A DNA stretch of 33,312 bases from a virus: positions 1-33,312 of the IMG/VR virus record IMGVR_UViG_3300006919_000211; one strand, written 5' to 3'. Every line of letters starts with the position of its first letter. Positions within the stretch are counted from its first letter, which is position 1. This document shows positions 29,933 through 33,312 of the stretch, one piece after another. A program made the position numbers and the translations under genes. The notes below the pieces were generated by a model that was not told where the DNA came from, ran no database searches, and saw only the letters and a list, made by a program, of their open reading frames with translations.

Positions 29933-29964
29933 TTTGGCTCCCCAAGATAGGGTTCGTATATTTA
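29933..29964 (+). promoter_or_regulatory. Host-type promoter TTTG-N20-TATATTTA
   Basis: TTTG (29933-29936) begins 1 bp after the 48-codon gene's stop; the 20-bp spacer ends in GGGTTCG; TATATTTA is at 29957-29964. ATG of the RadA-like gene is 30 bp downstream. Confidence 0.82.
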
Positions 29965-29994
29965 CCCTGTAAATAATTAATAATAATAAAGGTT

Positions 29995-30804
29995 ATGCAA
30001 AATTCAAAAGTTACAATTCGTAGAGGTCGTCCAAGAAAAAGTGTTGGTGCTAATGTTTCAAAAAGGTTCAAGCCTGTTGTTTCAACAATGGCAGATTTTA
30101 AATATGATAAGTCATTATTTAAGCCAATGCCTACAGGTAAGAAAATTGATTCATTATTAAGTGGTGAAGGTGGAATGATGAAAGGTACCAATTATGCCTT
30201 TGTTGGAGATCCAGGAGTTGGAAAAACTACCGTATTATTAGATATGATTGCTGATATGCAGAAAAAAGGAAGCAAAGTATTATTTGTTTCTGGTGAGATG
30301 AATAGAATTGATATGGTAGGTTATGTTAAAAGATTTCCAAAGTTTTCAAAATTACCTATCTTATTTATGGGTGATTATATTGAAAATGATCCATTAGTAG
30401 TATTAGAAAGTACATTTTCAGAAGGATATGATTGTGTGTTAGTAGATTCATTTGCTGAGATTGCAGTTGCAGTAGTAGATTATCATGGTGGTACTATGAA
30501 AAATGCAGAAACTAAAATATTAAATATGCTTGAAAGACATAATCAAGCAAAAAATAAAGAAAATAAAAATACTGCATTTATGTTGATTCAACAAGTTACT
30601 AAAGGTGGTAATTTTGCAGGTTCAAATAGATTCAAGCATATGTTGACAGGAATGGCTCACATGAAATTTGATAGTGAGGGTGGCCGTTACATATTCTTTA
30701 GCAAAAATAGAAGAGGTGGAGAAATGAATAAATTGTTCTTTAGCCTCAATCAGAAAAACCATGTTGGATGGTTGTTTACAGAGCCAATTAATTTGGCGAT
30801 TTAA
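29995..30804 (+). CDS. RadA/Sms-like RecA-superfamily ATPase with AT-hook
   Basis: The protein has 269 residues. Residues 9-15 (RRGRPRK) are an AT-hook core, so minor-groove binding to AT-rich DNA is likely. YAFVGDPGVGKTTVLLDM has Walker A (71-79), VLFVSGEMNRID resembles the RadA/DnaB 'VSGEE' strand, YDCVLVDS (145-152) is Walker B, MLIQQVTKGG (196-205) is the sensor strand, and FFSKNRRGG (234-242) matches the KNRxG motif of RadA and DnaB-type ATPases. It lacks the RadA zinc finger and Lon-like domain. It may act in recombination or as an accessory branch-migration motor. It has a host-type promoter, an AAAGG near the ATG and a terminator after it, so it is a self-contained unit among tail genes. 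A DnaB-like helicase domain is the alternative. Confidence 0.8.
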   Translation: MQNSKVTIRRGRPRKSVGANVSKRFKPVVSTMADFKYDKSLFKPMPTGKKIDSLLSGEGGMMKGTNYAFVGDPGVGKTTVLLDMIADMQKKGSKVLFVSGEMNRIDMVGYVKRFPKFSKLPILFMGDYIENDPLVVLESTFSEGYDCVLVDSFAEIAVAVVDYHGGTMKNAETKILNMLERHNQAKNKENKNTAFMLIQQVTKGGNFAGSNRFKHMLTGMAHMKFDSEGGRYIFFSKNRRGGEMNKLFFSLNQKNHVGWLFTEPINLAI

Positions 30805-30830
30805 TACCTTTATTATTTACATTTGGAAAT

Positions 30831-30854
30831 AGCTTGCCTCCGTGCAAGCTTTTT
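30831..30854 (+). terminator. Rho-independent terminator after RadA-like gene
   Basis: AGCTTGC (30831-30837) and GCAAGCT (30844-30850) form a 7-bp stem with a 6-nt loop and a five-T run ending at 30854. Confidence 0.85.
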
Positions 30855-30864
30855 CTTACTTTGA

Positions 30865-30873
30865 TATTTATTA
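30865..30873 (+). promoter_or_regulatory. Variant late promoter TATTTATTA
   Basis: TATTTATTA followed by TAGAATAAAG differs by one base from TATTTATAA and closely resembles the element at 20651. It follows the terminator by 10 bp and is 29 bp before ATG 30903. Confidence 0.5.
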
Positions 30874-30902
30874 TAGAATAAAGTTTTATTACAATAAAGA
30901 TT

Positions 30903-31631
30903 ATGGCTGAATTTGAATTACCAACTGAAATAGTAGAATTACCCTCTAAAGGTTTATTATATCCTAAAGATAATCCCTTATCTAGTGGTCAAATTGAAAT
31001 GAAATATATGACTGCTAAAGAGGAAGATATTCTTACTAATCAATCTTATATCCAAAATGGTACTGTAATTGATAAATTATTACAATCCTTAATTGTTTCA
31101 AAAATTAATTATAATGATCTATTAATTGGAGATAAAAATGCAGTATTAATTGCCTCTAGAATTTTAGGTTATGGTAAAGATTATACTTTTACTTATAATG
31201 ATAATGAAGAAACAATTGATTTAACTACTTTAGAAGATAAAGAATTAGACGAATCCCTTTATACTAAAGGAGTGAATGAATTTTCATTCACACTTCCTCA
31301 CACTGAACGTATTATAACTTTCAAATTGTTAACTCATGGGGATGAGATGAAAATCCAAAAAGAAATTAAAGGTTTACAAAAAATAAATAAAAACGATTCC
31401 TCAGCAGCTACTACAAGATTAAAATATTTAATTTTATCCGTTGATGGAAGTGAAGATAAAAAAGATATTAGGGAATTTGTAGATAAATATCTCTTAGCCC
31501 GAGATGCTCGGGCACTTAGAGAATATATTGCTAAAATCCAACCAGATGTAGATCTGACTTTTTTTCCCGATGGAGGGGGAGACCCAATTGATGTTCCAAT
31601 TGGGCTTAACTTTTTTTGGCCTGACCTCTAA
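30903..31631 (+). CDS. gp26: Baseplate protein of T4 gp26 family (T4_baseplate-like)
   Basis: The protein has 242 residues. VELPSKGLLYP (11-21), IEMKYMTAKEEDILTNQSYI (31-50) with TVIDKLLQSLIV, and a C-terminal DVDLTFFPDGGGDPIDVPIG...FFWPDL are the pattern of the T4-type baseplate hub protein family (PF12322). Related proteins in other tailed phages behave as tail assembly chaperones next to the tape-measure gene, which fits the neighbours here. The zinc-finger Cys that I remember in some relatives are absent. The 3' end overlaps another ORF in the +1 frame, across a seven-T run, which allows either re-initiation or frameshifting. Confidence 0.75.
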   Translation: MAEFELPTEIVELPSKGLLYPKDNPLSSGQIEMKYMTAKEEDILTNQSYIQNGTVIDKLLQSLIVSKINYNDLLIGDKNAVLIASRILGYGKDYTFTYNDNEETIDLTTLEDKELDESLYTKGVNEFSFTLPHTERIITFKLLTHGDEMKIQKEIKGLQKINKNDSSAATTRLKYLILSVDGSEDKKDIREFVDKYLLARDARALREYIAKIQPDVDLTFFPDGGGDPIDVPIGLNFFWPDL

Positions 31632-31893
31632 AACTGCCCCACAGTTTAGAAAATATGTTTTTGATCAAATCCACGAAATAGTTTTCCATGGTAAAGGTGG
31701 ATATGATTGGGGGACTGTATATAATATGCCTCTTTGGCTTCGTAAATACACTTATAATTTAATAAAAGATTACTACGAAAAAGAAAAAGAAAATATTGAA
31801 AATAGCCAAAAAAATAATAAACAACAAACCATAATAGATCCCTCAGGAAAGATAACCCCAGCTCAATTCCAAAATAAAACTAGCTATAAATAG
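31591..31893 (+). CDS. Small ORF overlapping gp26-like gene, possible frameshift extension
   Basis: The convincing coding part starts near 31620: KTAPQFRKYVFDQIHEIVFHGKGGYDWGTVYNMPLWLRKYTYNLIKDYYEKEKE, helical, with a W-x-(R/K) and Pro-Leu-Trp motif. The part before that merely re-reads the upstream gene. It could begin at ATG 31591 (or ATG 31570), or be reached by a +1 shift at the TTTTTTT (31611-31617). A GGAGGGGGAG lies upstream of ATG 31591, but such sites are little used in Bacteroidota and it lies inside coding sequence. The position before the tape measure is that of the T half of tail assembly chaperone pairs. The start is uncertain. Confidence 0.6.
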   Translation: MFQLGLTFFGLTSKTAPQFRKYVFDQIHEIVFHGKGGYDWGTVYNMPLWLRKYTYNLIKDYYEKEKENIENSQKNNKQQTIIDPSGKITPAQFQNKTSYK

Positions 31894-31909
31894 GAGTTAT
31901 ATATTTCAA

Positions 31910-31918
31910 TATTTATAA
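31910..31918 (+). promoter_or_regulatory. Late-class promoter element TATTTATAA
   Basis: TATTTATAA followed by CAAAAT, 16 bp after the preceding stop and 12 bp before ATG 31931. Confidence 0.7.
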
Positions 31919-31930
31919 CAAAATATCTTT

Positions 31931-33312
31931 ATGGCAAACCAAGATCCACAAGACCCGGCTCAGGAATTTAAAGATTTAGTTCAAAAACTACAAGAAGAAA
32001 TAAAGAACACTGGAATTATTTCTAAAGAAAGCATTGATGATTTCTCTTCTAATTTTGGTTCAGCTATCAATGTTCTAGTAAGGGATTTGAATAGTTTTAT
32101 ACCAACTGCCGAACTACTAGGTGATCAAGTTGCAGGTGTAGCTAAAAAGTTTTCAAACGATATAAAAAGGGCTATTAAAAAAATTGAAAACGATAATGAT
32201 GAATTAACCAGATTACAATTAAAATTAGCTGAAGGAGAAGATTTAACTTATAAAGAGCAACAACGATTAACAACATTACAGGAACGTCAAGATAGAGCCG
32301 TAATTGCTATTGATCAAGCAATTATTGGACTCCTTAGGGAAGGTATAGATCTTGATGAAGAAGTACTTGCTGGAATTTCAGAACAACTTCTAACCCGGCA
32401 ACAAATACTTGATGTAGTTGAGCAGACAAACCAGCAACAAATAGAAAATCAAGGTATAACACAAAGTTTACTCAAGACTGTTAAAAACATAGCACTTAAA
32501 TTTGATGAAACTGGTTTAGTAGCTAAATTACTTAATAATGATTTAAAGGAGGGTCAAAAAGCAGTATTAGAGCTTGGAGCGGTTTTAGGTTTATTTGTGA
32601 CTGCTACTTTAAAAGCTAGTGATAACATATCTAACATAGCAAAAAACACTGGGTTGTCTGCTAATGAGGCTCAAAGATTACAATATAATTTTGCTGCGAT
32701 TGCTATTGATAGTGGGAAAGTTTTCATTACTAGTCAAAGATTAAATGAGGCATTTGTTGAACTAACCAGACAATCAGGTTTAATAGCCGATTTTGGGGGA
32801 GATATTTTAGTAACTCAAGCCACATTAACCAAACAATTAGGCTTATCTGCAGAACAAGCTGGAAATCTATCTTTACTCTCTAGAATACAAAGTAAAGATA
32901 CAGAAGGGATTTTAGAAAACACTATATCTACTGTTGGGGCTATATCTTCTCAAAATAGAGTAGCATTAGATGCTAAAGGAATTTTAGCAGAAATAGCTTC
33001 TACAAGTGCTGCTATAGCAGTTTCATTAAGTATGAACCCAGTTGAACTTGCTGAAGCTGTATCCCAAGCTAAATTATTAGGTTTAAGTTTATCTGAAGTA
33101 GATGCTATTGCCTCGAGTTTATTAGATTTTGAATCATCCATTACTGCTGAATTAGAAGCTGAAGTATTACTTGGTAAGGATCTTAATTTAGAAAGAGCTA
33201 GGCTATTAGCTTTAAATAATGATCTAGCTGGATTAGGTGAAGAAATAAGAAACCAAGAAGAAATTAGATTGGCATTTGCTACAGGAAATAGAATCCAACA
33301 AGAAGCAGCTGC
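31931..33312 (+). CDS. Probable tail tape-measure protein, 3' end outside window
   Basis: The frame is open from ATG 31931 to the window edge (460 codons seen). It is rich in Ala, Leu, Gln and Glu, mostly helical, with a hydrophobic stretch near 212-232 (AVLELGAVLGLFVTATLKAS) and Ala/Ser-rich helices after it (ASTSAAIAVSLSMNPVELAEAVSQAK). A late promoter precedes it. Length, composition and position after a chaperone-like pair and the baseplate gene fit a tape measure, which sets tail length and is extruded through the tube. A different long baseplate or injected protein is possible, as no diagnostic motif is visible in this part. Confidence 0.6.
   Translation, partial: MANQDPQDPAQEFKDLVQKLQEEIKNTGIISKESIDDFSSNFGSAINVLVRDLNSFIPTAELLGDQVAGVAKKFSNDIKRAIKKIENDNDELTRLQLKLAEGEDLTYKEQQRLTTLQERQDRAVIAIDQAIIGLLREGIDLDEEVLAGISEQLLTRQQILDVVEQTNQQQIENQGITQSLLKTVKNIALKFDETGLVAKLLNNDLKEGQKAVLELGAVLGLFVTATLKASDNISNIAKNTGLSANEAQRLQYNFAAIAIDSGKVFITSQRLNEAFVELTRQSGLIADFGGDILVTQATLTKQLGLSAEQAGNLSLLSRIQSKDTEGILENTISTVGAISSQNRVALDAKGILAEIASTSAAIAVSLSMNPVELAEAVSQAKLLGLSLSEVDAIASSLLDFESSITAELEAEVLLGKDLNLERARLLALNNDLAGLGEEIRNQEEIRLAFATGNRIQQEAA

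Noticed and set aside
31570-31590. ATG 31570 as the start of the small ORF after gp26
   Set aside because: The added residues MEGETQL only re-read the upstream gene in another frame; ATG 31591 or a frameshift entry is as likely, so the start is left open.
1-33312. Prophage or integrative element, tRNA genes, insertion sequences
   Set aside because: No integrase, transposase, attachment-like repeat, tRNA cloverleaf or bacterial flanking gene was seen; gene content and order are those of a lytic T4-like phage.

Overview
This window is a contiguous piece of the late region of a T4-like (contractile-tailed, Caudoviricetes) phage genome, most likely one of the marine or freshwater 'far-T4' type. 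All supported genes lie on the + strand, are AT-rich, and are packed with 0-30 bp gaps or short TAATG/ATGA overlaps. The likely host is a member of the Bacteroidota, probably a flavobacterium. Three things suggest this: a set of promoters of the form TTTG-N20-TATATTTA, close to the Bacteroidota house-keeping consensus (TTTG / TAnnTTTG); the near-absence of Shine-Dalgarno sequences; and a flavobacterial-looking signal peptide ending in GFSQ. The host is inferred, not shown.

Layout. (1) 1-10796: accessory 'head cargo' block. It holds the end of a P-loop kinase-like gene, a 946-residue multidomain protein (nucleotidyltransferase, basic domain, zincin, HAD phosphatase), a zinc-ribbon protein, a membrane-anchored GAF protein, a 736-residue modular protein, a Cys-rich protein, a PD-(D/E)XK nuclease, two basic proteins and a cupin-like protein. 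Many start with a short amphipathic helix ending in (I/L)-x-E, which resembles the T4 capsid-targeting sequence plus gp21 cleavage site. (2) 10823-13014: a non-structural island (FAD-dependent oxidoreductase, small protein, P-loop kinase) behind host-type promoters. (3) 13017-14123: one more tagged acidic protein and an overlapping membrane/secreted gene pair that looks like spanins. (4) 14125-23463: terminase large subunit (gp17), portal (gp20), four genes in the gp67/gp68 slot, prohead protease (gp21), scaffold (gp22), major capsid protein (gp23). (5) 23492-24399: phoH island. (6) 24427-29661: neck proteins gp13- and gp14-like, gp15-like terminator, coiled-coil protein, tail sheath gp18, tail tube gp19. 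(7) 29693-30854: island with a 48-codon gene and a RadA-like ATPase. (8) 30903-end: gp26-like baseplate protein, an overlapping small ORF, and the start of a probable tape-measure protein cut by the window end.

Regulation. Two promoter classes divide the genes. A TATTTATAA element, three times extended to the palindrome TATTTATAAATA that contains the T4 late promoter TATAAATA, precedes head and tail genes. A TTTG-N20-(TTCG abutting)-TATATTTA element precedes non-structural genes. Intrinsic terminators set the non-structural islands off from the late units. The main hypotheses offered are this 'insulated island' architecture and the tagged, possibly protease-processed, head cargo block. No tRNA, CRISPR array, insertion sequence or integrase was seen.
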